Shown here piece by piece: positions 1 to 7,166 of a stretch of DNA of 7,702 nucleotides. This DNA is from Burkholderiales bacterium UBA6064. Lineage in GTDB: Bacteria; Pseudomonadota; Gammaproteobacteria; Burkholderiales; Burkholderiaceae_B. A program made the position numbers and the translations under genes. Each line of letters opens with the position of its first letter. Positions within the stretch are counted from its first letter, which is position 1. The notes beneath the pieces are model-generated. The model was not told where the DNA came from. It saw nothing but the letters and a program-made list of their open reading frames with translations, and did not search any database. The DNA lies in assembly GCA_002428895.1 (NCBI GenBank), contig DIYC01000068.1, positions 7,974 through 15,675 of the forward strand, given 5' to 3'.

Positions 1-1092
1 AAAGACTTTAAGGGCTGTTGTTTTGCCAATGCCGTTGGGCCCGAGTAAACCGATTTTTTCGCCACGCAACACAATGTTGTCAAAATGTTTAATCAAGGGT
101 GTGCCATTAAAATAGTAACTGATGTCATCGATTTGCATGACTTTTTTACCGCTTTGCTGGGCTTGTTCTATGCCGACTTTGGCGACTCCGGTTTTGGTTC
201 GACGTTCAGCGTATTCTTGACGCATGGCTTTTAAGGCGCGAACACGGCCTTCATTTCGAGTTCTTCGGGCTTTAATGCCTTGCCTAATCCACACTTCTTC
301 TTGGGCCAAGCGTTTATCAAACAACGCGTTTTGTTTGTCTTCAGCGGCTAAAGCTTCGGTTTTACGTCTGAGGTAATTGTCAAAATCGCCGGGCCAGCTT
401 TGTAAAATACCGCGATCTAAGTCGCACACGCGGGTGGCGAGTTTTTTCATGAACTCGCGATCGTGGCTGACCAACACAACCGCACCGTTAAACTGTTGAA
501 TTTGTTCTTCAAGTGCTTCAATGCTGGGAATGTCTAAGTGGTTGGTGGGTTCGTCGAGCAACAACACATCGGGTGAATTGACTAATGTTTGTGCCAATAA
601 CACTTTTCGTTTGGTGCCTCCCGATTGCTGGGCAAACGAGTCGTTGGCCTTGAGTTGAAATTTGTCGAGTATTTGTTCAAGTTCGCTGAATACATGCCAA
701 CCATTGTGTTCGCTTAACCAGGTTTGTGCATCAGACAATTCAGCATGTTCTTGGTCGGTGAGTTCTTCGGAATTGCGAGTACTCAGTGTGTGTACGCAAA
801 GACTAGCTTGCCCTGTTTTACCTAGACCTTGAGCCACCACTTGGGCAATGGTTAATTCAGTTTCGTTGGGTACTGATTGCGGTAAAATTCCGATTTTAAG
901 ACCGGAACGTTGAATCAGTTCACCTTCTTCGAGTGCAATCAGCCCAGAAAAAATTTTAAATAAGGTGCTTTTGCCGGTGCCGTTGCGGCCTACGAGAGCA
1001 ACTCTTTCTTTTGCTTCAAGGGTAAAATTGACTTGATCCAGTAAAATGGTGTTGCCGATTCGATAACTTGCATTTTTAAGACTTAACAGCAT
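1..1092 (-). CDS. uup: ABC-F family ATPase Uup (3' end outside window)
   Basis: Soluble twin-ATPase protein of the ABC-F family, which acts on ribosomes rather than in transport. The frame is open from ATG at 1092 to base 1, giving 364 codons; Uup is usually about 620-640 residues, so the second ATPase domain and C-terminal coiled coil lie outside. First domain: Walker A GRNGTGKS (35-42), Q-loop Gln72, signature QSGGT (156-160), Walker B plus catalytic Glu in LLLDEPTNHLD (177-187), switch His210. The linker around 262-291 (LAQEEVWIRQGIKARR, then RNEGRVRALKAMR) closely matches E. coli Uup as I recall it and separates it from EttA or YheS. A second Walker A, GPNGIGKTT, is at 351-359. The first signature has Gln where LSGG has Leu. 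The start lies 7 bases after the rodA stop, and a weak purine-rich stretch (AGGCGAAG) spans the rodA stop, so coupling to rodA is likely. Confidence 0.93.
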   Translation of the reverse strand, partial: MLLSLKNASYRIGNTILLDQVNFTLEAKERVALVGRNGTGKSTLFKIFSGLIALEEGELIQRSGLKIGILPQSVPNETELTIAQVVAQGLGKTGQASLCVHTLSTRNSEELTDQEHAELSDAQTWLSEHNGWHVFSELEQILDKFQLKANDSFAQQSGGTKRKVLLAQTLVNSPDVLLLDEPTNHLDIPSIEALEEQIQQFNGAVVLVSHDREFMKKLATRVCDLDRGILQSWPGDFDNYLRRKTEALAAEDKQNALFDKRLAQEEVWIRQGIKARRTRNEGRVRALKAMRQEYAERRTKTGVAKVGIEQAQQSGKKVMQIDDISYYFNGTPLIKHFDNIVLRGEKIGLLGPNGIGKTTALKVF

Positions 1093-1099
1093 ACTTCGC

Positions 1100-2218
1100 C
1101 TATGTTTGAACCAATTTTTTAGTGTTTTGAATGCTCATTAAAATACCAGCAGCCAATCCTAATGTCACCATGGCCGTGCCGCCATAACTGATGATGGGTA
1201 AAGGCACGCCAACCACAGGCAAAATACCAATCACCATGCCAATGTTGACGAAAGTATAAGTGAAAAAAATCAGCGAGACTGCCCCTGCCATTAATCTAGA
1301 AAATAAAGTGGTGGCATTGGCGGCAATCACTAGCCCTCGAATAATTAAGCATGAAAATAAAATTAACAGAACGATGCATCCAATAAGGCCAAATTCTTCG
1401 GCCAACACAGCAAAAATAAAATCGGTTGTGCGTTCAGGAATAAATTCAAGGTGAGTTTGGGTGCCCTTAAGTAGGCCTTTACCGGTTACCACACCTGACC
1501 CTACCGCGGTGGTTGATTGAATAATGTGAAAACCTTTACCCAGTGGATCTTGGGTAGGGTCGAGTAAAGTCAGCACCCGTTGCCGTTGGTAATCGTGCAT
1601 GAGTGACCAAATCACAGGTAAGCTGGCAAAAAAAGCAATGCTTAAAGCGGTTAAAATTTTCCAAGATAAGCCAGCAAAAAAAATGACAAAAAAACCAGCT
1701 CCTAAAACCAGTAACGTGGTACCCAGGTCGGGCTGTTTTAAGATTAAGATTGCCGGTATCGCCAATAAAACACTGGCAACAATAAATTCAGCTAAACCAG
1801 AGACATTTTCGCGTTGTTGAAAAAACCAAGCCAGCATTAAAGGCATGCCAATTTTCATAATTTCAGAGGGCTGAATGCGAACAATTCCTAAGTGTAGCCA
1901 ACGCTGAGCGCCCTTAGAAATTTCGCCAAATAATTCAACGCCAATTAATAGGATAACGCCGATTAAGTAAGTTGGCACAGCAATTTTCATGAGAGCTTGT
2001 GGTTGAATGCAGGCGGTCATCCACATTACGATAAAGGCTAATCCAAGGTTTCTGACGTGGTTTTCAAATCGGCCAGGAAAGTCGTAACTGGCGCTGTATT
2101 GAGTGACTAAAGCAAGAATGACTAAGGTGAGAAAAATCATGCTGAGCACTGGATCAAAGACTTTGAGCGGGTGGTTCAGAAAATGAATTGATTTAAGGCT
2201 GTGTGAGCTTTGTTTCAA
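1100..2218 (-). CDS. rodA: SEDS peptidoglycan glycosyltransferase RodA
   Basis: Polytopic inner-membrane protein that polymerises lipid II into glycan strands for lateral wall growth, working with PBP2. It has 372 residues, about the family length, with roughly ten hydrophobic segments between residues 23 and 363. Family motifs: SKGAQRWLHLG (101-111), QPSEIMKI (116-123), QPDLGT (162-167), HDYQRQRV (208-215), and PERTTDFIFAVLAEE (261-275), whose Asp266 matches the essential Asp of the SEDS fold. PLPIISYGGT (339-348) is near the C-terminus. The start codon is TTG at 2218-2216 inside the last codons of mrdA (26-base overlap). An AAAGGA motif at 2233-2228 lies 9 bases upstream, an in-frame stop (TAG) sits at 2242-2240, and the next in-frame Met (27) falls inside the first membrane segment, so TTG is the best start. 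The poly-T runs near 1676-1694 simply encode Phe pairs in a membrane helix. Confidence 0.97.
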   Translation of the reverse strand: MKQSSHSLKSIHFLNHPLKVFDPVLSMIFLTLVILALVTQYSASYDFPGRFENHVRNLGLAFIVMWMTACIQPQALMKIAVPTYLIGVILLIGVELFGEISKGAQRWLHLGIVRIQPSEIMKIGMPLMLAWFFQQRENVSGLAEFIVASVLLAIPAILILKQPDLGTTLLVLGAGFFVIFFAGLSWKILTALSIAFFASLPVIWSLMHDYQRQRVLTLLDPTQDPLGKGFHIIQSTTAVGSGVVTGKGLLKGTQTHLEFIPERTTDFIFAVLAEEFGLIGCIVLLILFSCLIIRGLVIAANATTLFSRLMAGAVSLIFFTYTFVNIGMVIGILPVVGVPLPIISYGGTAMVTLGLAAGILMSIQNTKKLVQT

Positions 2219-4121
2219 AAATGTTTTTCCTTTTGCGTTCTAAAAAGTAAGGTAAAGGCGGTCCCATTAAGCCCACTTCGGTTTCCCAGAATGTATCTAA
2301 TACCACACGTGCTACGGGTGCTGCTGCTTGTGAGCCAAAACCGCCATTTTCTACAATAACGGCCATGGCAATTTTTGGATTGTCAATGGGAGAAAATGCA
2401 ATGTACCAGCTGTGATCTTTAAGACGCTCGTCAATCGCTTCACTTTTATATTTTTCACCTTGCTTTAAACCAAATACTTGGGCTGTGCCTGTTTTACCGC
2501 CACTGGGATAAGATGCTCCTTGAAATGCAAACCGAGACGTGCCTGACTGTGTGACTTGAAACATGGCCTTTTTAATTAAATCCACGTATTGTTGTTCAAA
2601 CGGAAACTTCTTGATGTTTTTAGGTTCTAAGTACTCAATTTCACCTGTTGCAGCGTTTTGCTTTCCGCTGACTAATCGAGGTGTGGCATTTACGCCGCCA
2701 CTGACTAAAACACCGATAGCATGTGCCATTTGCAATGGGGTATAGTTGTTATAACCTTGGCCGATCGCAATCGAGATGGTTTCACCAGGGTACCAGCGTT
2801 TTGTTTCTGGTGTTTTAAACGCATTTTGTTTCCATTTGCGAGAGGGTAGCACACCGGTACGCTCGCCCAGTAAATCAACTCCCGTGAGTGCACCAAATCC
2901 GAAGTTTTCTAAATAACTTGAAATGGCATCTATGCCCATGTCATTTCCGAGCTGATAATAAAAGGTATTGCACGATTCTACAATCGATTTGGTAATGTCG
3001 ACTGTGCCATGCCCACCTTCTTTATCATCCATAAATCGTCGCTTACCAAAGTCAAAATGACCAATATCAAACATTCTGTAATTGATATGACGAAAACCTT
3101 GATCTAAAGCCGCCATGGCCATAAACGGTTTAAATGTTGAACCAGGTGGATAAGTGCATGCGATTGGGCGGTTCAGTAAAGGCCTATCGGGCGATTCATT
3201 GAGTATTTTCCAGTTTTCAGAGTCGATCCCTTCGACAAACAAATTGGGGTCGAATGAGGGATGGCTTACCATCGCCAAGATATTTCCATTATTGGGATCT
3301 AGCGCAACCAGGGCACCTCGGCGATTGTCTAAAGCGCGTTCAGCAGCGATTTGCAGTTTCATGTCGAGTGACAAGATCAGGTTGTTACCTGGTGTTGACG
3401 GATGTCGAGAAAGAACGCGCACGGCTTTACCGCCAGCCGAGGTTTCAACTTCTTCAAAACCCGTGATGCCATGCAGTTCATATTCATACATTTTTTCTAA
3501 GCCATATTTGCCGATATAGGTGGTACCACGGTAATTGTTGGCTTCGTTGCTTTCTTTAATTTCTTGTTCATCACGTTCAGAGATGCGACCAATATAACCC
3601 AAGGCATGGGCTGCATATTCAAGATAGGGGTAGTTTCGAAAAGGCCGAACTCGAATTTCAACACCAGGAAATTTATAGGCTTGTACGGCAAATCGAGCGA
3701 CTTCTTCGTCGTTGAGTCGAGTTCGTATAGGAATTGATTCAAATCGTTTGGACTCGTATCGTAGTTTTTTAAATCGATTTTTGTCGAGTGTGGTGATCTT
3801 AACAATCTTAGACAGTTGCTCAAGTGTCTCATCAAGATTTTTGATTTTAGTGGGCGTAATTTCAAGTGTGTACGCCGAATAATTGTCAACAAGAACAGTT
3901 TGGTTGCGATCGAGTATAATGCCTCGGGTTGGAACCAGTGGGACAATCGTAATTCGATTATTTTCAGCTTGCGCTGTAAATTTTGAGTAGTGGACAATTT
4001 GCAGCCAAACCAGGCGCCCAATTAAAATTCCAAATAAAACCAAAACCATTGCGCCTGCGATGCTTAAACGAAACCGCAATTCTTTAAGTGCTTGTTCAGG
4101 TTGACGAAACTGATTGCTCAT
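2193..4121 (-). CDS. mrdA: Penicillin-binding protein 2 (peptidoglycan D,D-transpeptidase)
   Basis: Class B monofunctional transpeptidase that cross-links lateral wall peptidoglycan in the periplasm as RodA's partner; target of mecillinam in E. coli. Product is 642 residues, typical length. A short cytoplasmic N-terminus is followed by one membrane anchor (about 20-42), the non-catalytic pedestal domain starting with PTRGIILDRN (64-73), and the transpeptidase domain. Catalytic motifs: STFK with nucleophile Ser328, SCN (383-385) and KTG (543-545) within GGKTGTAQVFG. E. coli PBP2 has KSG and SCD at the last two positions as I recall, so these read more like the general PBP consensus. Asp352, Asp365, His371 and Cys384 are placed like a zinc site described in Acinetobacter PBP2. 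The ATG overlaps the mreD stop as ATGA; there is no clear Shine-Dalgarno, so translation probably relies on reinitiation from mreD. The 3' end overlaps rodA. Confidence 0.97.
   Translation of the reverse strand: MSNQFRQPEQALKELRFRLSIAGAMVLVLFGILIGRLVWLQIVHYSKFTAQAENNRITIVPLVPTRGIILDRNQTVLVDNYSAYTLEITPTKIKNLDETLEQLSKIVKITTLDKNRFKKLRYESKRFESIPIRTRLNDEEVARFAVQAYKFPGVEIRVRPFRNYPYLEYAAHALGYIGRISERDEQEIKESNEANNYRGTTYIGKYGLEKMYEYELHGITGFEEVETSAGGKAVRVLSRHPSTPGNNLILSLDMKLQIAAERALDNRRGALVALDPNNGNILAMVSHPSFDPNLFVEGIDSENWKILNESPDRPLLNRPIACTYPPGSTFKPFMAMAALDQGFRHINYRMFDIGHFDFGKRRFMDDKEGGHGTVDITKSIVESCNTFYYQLGNDMGIDAISSYLENFGFGALTGVDLLGERTGVLPSRKWKQNAFKTPETKRWYPGETISIAIGQGYNNYTPLQMAHAIGVLVSGGVNATPRLVSGKQNAATGEIEYLEPKNIKKFPFEQQYVDLIKKAMFQVTQSGTSRFAFQGASYPSGGKTGTAQVFGLKQGEKYKSEAIDERLKDHSWYIAFSPIDNPKIAMAVIVENGGFGSQAAAPVARVVLDTFWETEVGLMGPPLPYFLERKRKNIFETKLTQP
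2216..2233 (-). promoter_or_regulatory. rodA ribosome binding site and TTG start inside mrdA
   Basis: On the minus strand AAAGGA (2233-2228) is followed by 9 bases and TTG (2218-2216). These bases also encode the C-terminal Lys-Arg-Lys-Asn-Ile-Phe-Glu of PBP2, so the signal is embedded in mrdA. No ATG or GTG exists between the upstream in-frame stop at 2242-2240 and this TTG. The arrangement suggests rodA translation is coupled to ribosomes finishing mrdA, which would help hold PBP2 and RodA in proportion; the coupling is inference. Confidence 0.65.
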
Positions 4122-4642
4122 ATGGGGCGGTTTACGTCTCTAGATTCAGGTAGTTTTTGTGGGATCAGCAAAATGAATTGGACGATAGGCCACAATGCTG
4201 CGGTTACCAACGGTTCTAGAAAAATAGGCCAAGCAGGCATTTGCCCACCGGCTAATAACCTTAAGCCAAAGGTGATGCAAAACGCAGCCGCAAACAGGGG
4301 TAAAATATGAACAGTTTGCCAACCTACCGTAAACCAAAGTACACGGCGGTGAATTGTAATTGCAAAATAAGACAGAAGTGTATAGGCCAAGGCATGTTCG
4401 CCTAATAAACAGCCCGATTGTATATCGGTAATCAAGCCCAAAAACCAAGCGATCCCAATGCCGACAACGCGGGGTTGTCGAATATTCCAAAACAGTAATA
4501 CGAGTGCAACAAAGTCTGGCATCACCCAATCACGAGAAGTCGGAACCATTTCGAGTAACAAAGCAATGACTAAAGACAATAGGATGTGTAAGCCTTTGGC
4601 GGGTCTGAGTATGGACTGTGGGGAAGAGCGGTATAGATCCAT
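4118..4642 (-). CDS. mreD: Rod shape-determining membrane protein MreD
   Basis: Small polytopic inner-membrane component of the elongasome that associates with MreC and helps couple cytoplasmic MreB to the wall synthases. The 174-residue product has about five hydrophobic segments (near 17-33, 41-52, 59-73, 85-97, 113-130, and a C-terminal one near 143-160). Family marks are MPDFVALVLLFW (41-52), TDIQSGCLLGEHALAY (72-87) and IHRRVLWF (97-104). The same frame stays open about 34 codons further upstream into mreC, but the Met at 4642 is preferred because homologues start with a short hydrophilic leader before the first helix and it begins 10 bases after the mreC stop. Only a weak AGAGC precedes it. 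Its TGA stop shares bases with the mrdA ATG. Sequence conservation in this family is low, so the call rests on motifs plus its place between mreC and mrdA. Confidence 0.95.
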   Translation of the reverse strand: MDLYRSSPQSILRPAKGLHILLSLVIALLLEMVPTSRDWVMPDFVALVLLFWNIRQPRVVGIGIAWFLGLITDIQSGCLLGEHALAYTLLSYFAITIHRRVLWFTVGWQTVHILPLFAAAFCITFGLRLLAGGQMPAWPIFLEPLVTAALWPIVQFILLIPQKLPESRDVNRPI

Positions 4643-4652
4643 TTTTGCTCTA

Positions 4653-5573
4653 TTAGCCTTGACCTGTGGTCTCAGTAGGTTGGTTGTTTGGCGGTGCTTC
4701 TTGGGGTTTTGGTGTGTCAGATTCAGTATCTTCGGGGGGGGCACTGGTTTCGAGTATTAATAAAAACCGATGCTTGTCTACCCCAGCAATTGGTTGGCAC
4801 ACAATTTGAAGAAAATGAGAACCTGGGCTTTTTGATACGCTGACCACACGCGCAACCGGAATTCCCCTAGGGTACAGTTTATCTAAACCAGAAGTGACCA
4901 GTAAGTCGTTGGGTTGAATATCGGCGTTGGCAGACGTAAAACGTAACTCAAGTTGCCCACCTTGAACACCGCCATGCAAAATAGTTCTGAAACCTGTTCT
5001 CAGCGATTCAACGGGTACAATTTGTTCTTTATCAGTAATCAGCGAAATTTCAGATTTGGCTGGGTAAGTTAGAGTGACCTGCCCTTGTAAGCCCAGTTCA
5101 TCGATTACCGGCATGCCTTCTTGAACACCATGAAGAGAACCTTTGTTAATAATCACTTTGTGTGAAAAGGGGTCATTGGCATCGCTAATAATTTCAGCGA
5201 TAATTGTGCGCTTCACTTGAAGACTATTGGCGATTTTTAATAAATGCCTTAACTTCTCGTTTTCAGTTTGTAAAATTTGATAACGGTGAAGCTTTTCTTG
5301 GTCAACCAGTTTTTGCTGAACCAGCGCTTCATTTTCAAGTTTAAGTTCAGCAACTTGACGTACATAACCAAGAACATCACGACCCACTCGAATTGGCAAG
5401 GTTGCGATTTGTTGTAACGGATAAAGGCCAGTCCCGATAATTTGTCGAATGGTTTTTGTGGCTCCAAAATGAGCATCAACAATAAACAACGCCAGGGAGA
5501 CTGTCACAAAAAATGTGAGCCGAACCCTGGCCGATGGGCCTTGTTTAAATAAGGGGGGTGGAAAATACTCCAT
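4653..5573 (-). CDS. mreC: Rod shape-determining protein MreC
   Basis: Bitopic inner-membrane scaffold whose periplasmic part dimerises or polymerises and binds and activates PBP2, linking it to MreB-MreD. Product is 306 residues: cytoplasmic N-terminus (1-17, with the Pro-rich FPPPLFKQGPSA), one membrane segment (about 18-35), a coiled coil (about 69-118, heptad-like, containing VAELKLENEALVQQK), then two beta domains to about residue 275 (IIAEIISDANDPFSHKV, GLQGQV, LVTSGLDKLYPRGIPV). The last 30 residues are a low-complexity Pro/Thr/Glu tail, a feature I recall as common in betaproteobacterial MreC. Start ATG at 5573 is fixed by an in-frame stop just upstream (5585-5583) and by homology. 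The 18-base gap after mreB has no recognisable Shine-Dalgarno. A run of eight C (plus-strand G, 4734-4741) encodes Ala-Pro-Pro at 278-280. Confidence 0.96.
   Translation of the reverse strand: MEYFPPPLFKQGPSARVRLTFFVTVSLALFIVDAHFGATKTIRQIIGTGLYPLQQIATLPIRVGRDVLGYVRQVAELKLENEALVQQKLVDQEKLHRYQILQTENEKLRHLLKIANSLQVKRTIIAEIISDANDPFSHKVIINKGSLHGVQEGMPVIDELGLQGQVTLTYPAKSEISLITDKEQIVPVESLRTGFRTILHGGVQGGQLELRFTSANADIQPNDLLVTSGLDKLYPRGIPVARVVSVSKSPGSHFLQIVCQPIAGVDKHRFLLILETSAPPEDTESDTPKPQEAPPNNQPTETTGQG
4734..4741 (-). repeat. C8 homopolymer tract within mreC
   Basis: Eight consecutive G on the plus strand, so C8 in the mreC message, covering the end of Ala278 through Pro280. A run this long is unusual in a moderately AT-rich sequence. 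It is a slippage hotspot: losing one C puts translation into the mreD frame, which has no stop between here and the mreD start; gaining one C gives an early TGA. It could also be a place where sequencing error alters the called frame. Confidence 0.6.
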
Positions 5574-5591
5574 GTAAGTGGATTACAACCC

Positions 5592-6653
<1,062 letters not shown>

Positions 6654-6660
6654 TTAATTT

Positions 6661-6692
6661 TGGCAATTAAGCCAGCTGGTGAAATGTGTCAA
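6661..6692 (-). promoter_or_regulatory. Candidate sigma-70 type promoter for the mreB operon
   Basis: The minus strand has a perfect TTGACA at 6692-6687, preceded by a T-rich stretch. A 16-base spacer leads to TTAATT at 6670-6665, a weak -10 (3 of 6 consensus bases). That would leave an mRNA leader of roughly 25 bases before the mreB ATG. The -10 is the centre of a dyad, TGGC-TTAATT-GCCA (6674-6661), and the spacer includes the perfect palindrome CCAGCTGG (6679-6672), so a repressor or activator could act here. The -35 match is seen; promoter function is inferred. Confidence 0.42.
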
Positions 6693-6723
6693 AATTCGAC
6701 CGTTTGTTTTTTTAATTAAACAG

Positions 6724-6739
6724 ATTATTAATCAATAAT
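6724..6739. repeat. Short AT-rich inverted repeat between mreB and gatC
   Basis: ATTATT (6724-6729) and AATAAT (6734-6739) are perfect inverted copies separated by AATC. A second perfect palindrome, TTTAATTAAA, lies at 6711-6720. In such AT-rich sequence short dyads arise by chance, so a binding-site role is only possible. The stretch may also act as an easily melted or curved segment between the two divergent promoters. Confidence 0.3.
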
Positions 6740-6743
6740 AACC

Positions 6744-6751
6744 TATAAAAT
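6744..6751 (+). promoter_or_regulatory. Weak candidate -10 element for gatCA
   Basis: TATAAAAT on the plus strand contains TATAAA (6744-6749) and TAAAAT (6746-6751), each close to the TATAAT consensus. No convincing -35 hexamer lies 16-18 bases upstream. It is the best -10-like sequence facing gatC, about 95 bases before the preferred gatC start, which would give a long leader carrying the inverted repeat at 6791-6826. Confidence 0.25.
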
Positions 6752-6790
6752 ACTTTTTTAATGTTGCGTATCGCCGTTCTTTTTCGGCTT

Positions 6791-6826
6791 AATTTGATGA
6801 TATGACTGATAAGCAATCATCAATTT
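6791..6826 (+). repeat. Inverted repeat upstream of gatC
   Basis: TTGATGAT (6794-6801) and ATCATCAA (6816-6823) are perfect inverted copies. Allowing one mismatch, the pairing extends to 10 of 11 positions (6791-6801 with 6816-6826). The 14-base loop is ATGACTGATAAGCA, which holds the alternative gatC ATG at 6802. It lies just upstream of the gatC Shine-Dalgarno. It is not a terminator: the stem is AT-rich and no T-run suited to termination follows. It could be an operator or a leader hairpin. Confidence 0.45.
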
Positions 6827-6834
6827 TGAAAAAT

Positions 6835-6849
6835 GGAGCACACTGGGTG
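6835..6849 (+). promoter_or_regulatory. gatC ribosome binding site and GTG start
   Basis: GGAG at 6835-6838 is followed by 8 bases and an in-frame GTG at 6847-6849. The only upstream alternative, ATG at 6802, has no Shine-Dalgarno. The GTG yields a 99-residue protein beginning MSINPKQLTNIATLARL, which fits the usual GatC length and start better than the 114-residue version. Confidence 0.7.
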
Positions 6850-7146
6850 TCAATCAATCCAAAACAATTAACGAATATTGCTACTCTAGCACGCTTACAC
6901 TTAAATGAAGAGCAAGCAGAGTTATTACAAAAACCAATTAATGCAATTGTTGCTTTAGCCGATCAATTGGCACAACAATCCACTGAAGGAGTAACGCCTT
7001 TAGCGCATCCTTTGGCGCTGATTCAAGAAATTTTAGCCCCCTTACGCGCCGATGTCGTGACTGAAGCAGACAACCGCTCGGCGCTGCTTTCAAATGCGCC
7101 TGCAGAACAACAGGGTTTATTTTTAGTCCCCAAAGTGATTGATTAA
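6847..7146 (+). CDS. gatC: Aspartyl/glutamyl-tRNA amidotransferase subunit C
   Basis: Small subunit of the GatCAB amidotransferase, which converts Glu-tRNA(Gln) and/or Asp-tRNA(Asn) to the amidated forms in the cytoplasm. GatC wraps around the interface of GatA and GatB and stabilises the complex; it has no catalytic residues. With the GTG start the product is 99 residues. Family marks are IATLARLHLNEEQ (11-23, first helix), TEGVTPLAHPL (46-56), LRADVVTE (66-73), and NAPAEQQGLFLVPKVID (83-99), the family's characteristic C-terminus. The longest open frame starts at ATG 6802 and adds 15 residues (MTDKQSSILKNGAHW) that do not resemble the family. The stop is 20 bases before gatA, so the two genes are cotranscribed; gatB presumably follows outside the window. 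Confidence 0.93.
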   Translation: MSINPKQLTNIATLARLHLNEEQAELLQKPINAIVALADQLAQQSTEGVTPLAHPLALIQEILAPLRADVVTEADNRSALLSNAPAEQQGLFLVPKVID

Positions 7147-7166
7147 GTTTTTAGGTGTCTCATTTC

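Noticed and set aside
1676..1694. A8 and A7 runs on the plus strand in rodA, considered as slippage sites
   Set aside because: They are explained by TTT TTT codons for Phe-Phe pairs in a membrane helix, and the RodA frame is intact throughout.
2568..2581. TTTTTAATTAAA inside mrdA repeats the sequence at 6709-6720
   Set aside because: Low-complexity AT-rich match; the mrdA copy is ordinary coding sequence, so chance suffices.
3154..3519. 121-codon plus-strand open frame opposite mrdA
   Set aside because: Antisense shadow of the PBP2 transpeptidase domain with no family resemblance.
3497..4021. 174-codon minus-strand open frame inside mrdA
   Set aside because: It lies in another frame of the clear PBP2 gene, shows no membrane or domain pattern, and has no supporting ribosome binding site or neighbours.
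250..5390. Hexamer ACTCGA/TCGAGT occurs about a dozen times, more than expected for a 7.7-kb window, considered as an uptake or regulatory motif
   Set aside because: Nearly all copies lie inside genes and many read as CTC GAN (Leu-Asp/Glu) or ACT CGA, so codon choice explains them; spacing is irregular and no longer core is shared.
6773..6788. GCCG-N8-CGGC hairpin considered as a terminator between the divergent operons
   Set aside because: The stem is only four pairs, there is no T-run directly after the stem on either strand suited to termination, and both operons point away from it.
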